Origin: Halorientalis regularis
GTDB lineage: Archaea > Halobacteriota > Halobacteria > Halobacteriales > Haloarculaceae
Direction of reading: 5' to 3'
DNA length: 64,000 bases
Assembly: GCF_023698535.1 (NCBI RefSeq)
Contig: NZ_JALJCL010000008.1
Span: 160,356-224,355, forward strand
Shown here one piece after another: positions 63,891-64,000 of the stretch. How positions within the stretch are numbered: position 1 is the first letter of the stretch; every line of letters begins with the position of its first letter. The position numbers were made by a program, and so were the translations under genes. Below the pieces are notes generated by a model. It made no database searches. It was not told where the DNA came from and saw only the letters and a program-made list of their open reading frames with translations.

Positions 63891-64000
63891 CTAGTTCTGG
63901 ATCTGCTCAGCTGGCGTCTGTCCATCGAGTGCTTGATTCGGTCGTTCGTGGTTGTAGTGGTGTCTAAAGCGTCGTAACCACTGTTTCGCGCTTGTCTGAC
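63891..64000 (-). mobile_element. IS3/IS481-like transposase C-terminus (partial, runs off right edge)
   Basis: The minus strand from the window edge reads QTSAKQWLRRFRHHYNHERP and NQALDGQTPAEQIQN with a stop at 63891-63893. The Y-N-x-x-R-P-x-x-A-L-x-G-x-T-P motif is the standard end of integrase-core (rve) transposases of the IS3/IS481 type. The remaining gene lies beyond the window. The inverted repeat is probably within 63860-63890. Confidence 0.75.

Overview
The window is about 64 kb of a GC-rich, acidic-protein genome of a haloarchaeon (class Halobacteria). The evidence is direct: nearly every protein is rich in Asp and Glu, many start codons lie 20-30 nt behind a TATA-like box (leaderless messages), and the gene content is typically haloarchaeal (UPF0179, DUF63, DUF7344-like, PrkA pair-YeaH-SpoVR, HemAT-like transducer, Bat-type HTH_10 regulators, haloarchaeal sdhCDBA, fused 3-hydroxyacyl-CoA dehydrogenase/enoyl-CoA hydratase). 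A family such as Haloarculaceae is plausible, but I cannot fix genus from the sequence.

Layout. 1-9.2 kb: housekeeping genes, mostly on the minus strand (partial DUF3784-like membrane protein, Tat-exported hydrolase-like protein, DnaJ-domain protein, UspA, PiT phosphate transporter, PNPOx-like and Nudix proteins, folD, CPBP-like membrane protein, glyA); folD and glyA supply one-carbon metabolism. 9.3-14.4 kb: CHAT-domain protein, TbsP/DUF5821-like regulator, YcaO protein with a fused E1-like domain, and a 49-aa Cys-rich peptide. 14.4-17.6 kb: DUF63 protein, inositol monophosphatase family, Tat lipoprotein. 17.7-18.8 kb: an IS6-type element broken by a 56-bp insert made of two hairpins, then tRNA-Leu(CAA) with a hairpin-rich trailer holding repeated copies of the tRNA 3' end. 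19-23 kb: small conserved proteins. 23.4-31.1 kb: tight prkA1-prkA2-yeaH-spoVR operon. 31.4-35.4 kb: wHTH membrane protein, YjbQ whose stop lies in an IS605/PATE-like palindrome, HTH_10 regulator, acyl-CoA ligase. 35.6-36.8 kb: tRNA-Glu(UUC) with a 36-nt intron, again with a duplicated 3' end and hairpins, and an HNH/NUMOD3 pseudogene. 36.8-42.7 kb: beta-oxidation block (fused HBD/ECH and three near-identical acyl-CoA dehydrogenases), which with the ligase makes a fatty-acid catabolic region. 42.8-46.3 kb: cysE behind a short ORF ending Cys-Cys-Arg-Cys, AlkA-like glycosylase, a rimK remnant, an AstE/AspA deacylase, a lipoprotein. 46.5-50.0 kb: sdhCDBA. 50.3-63.5 kb: a sensory island (Bat-like regulator, DICT protein, globin-coupled transducer, membrane transducer, cheW scrap, dual KaiC ATPase, LOV-containing histidine kinase, broken histidine kinase). 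The right edge holds transposase fragments.

The most unusual signals are: (1) the leaderless Cys-rich leader ORF in front of cysE, which looks like an amino-acid-sensing attenuator; (2) a recurring class of perfect 7-10 bp hairpins with three-base loops, found inside the IS6 transposase, downstream of tRNA-Leu, beside the 3' end of the HBD gene and in the prkA leader; (3) duplicated gene 3' ends (two tRNAs and the HBD gene) next to such hairpins; (4) the intron in tRNA-Glu; and (5) the overlapping kaiC/LOV-kinase pair.
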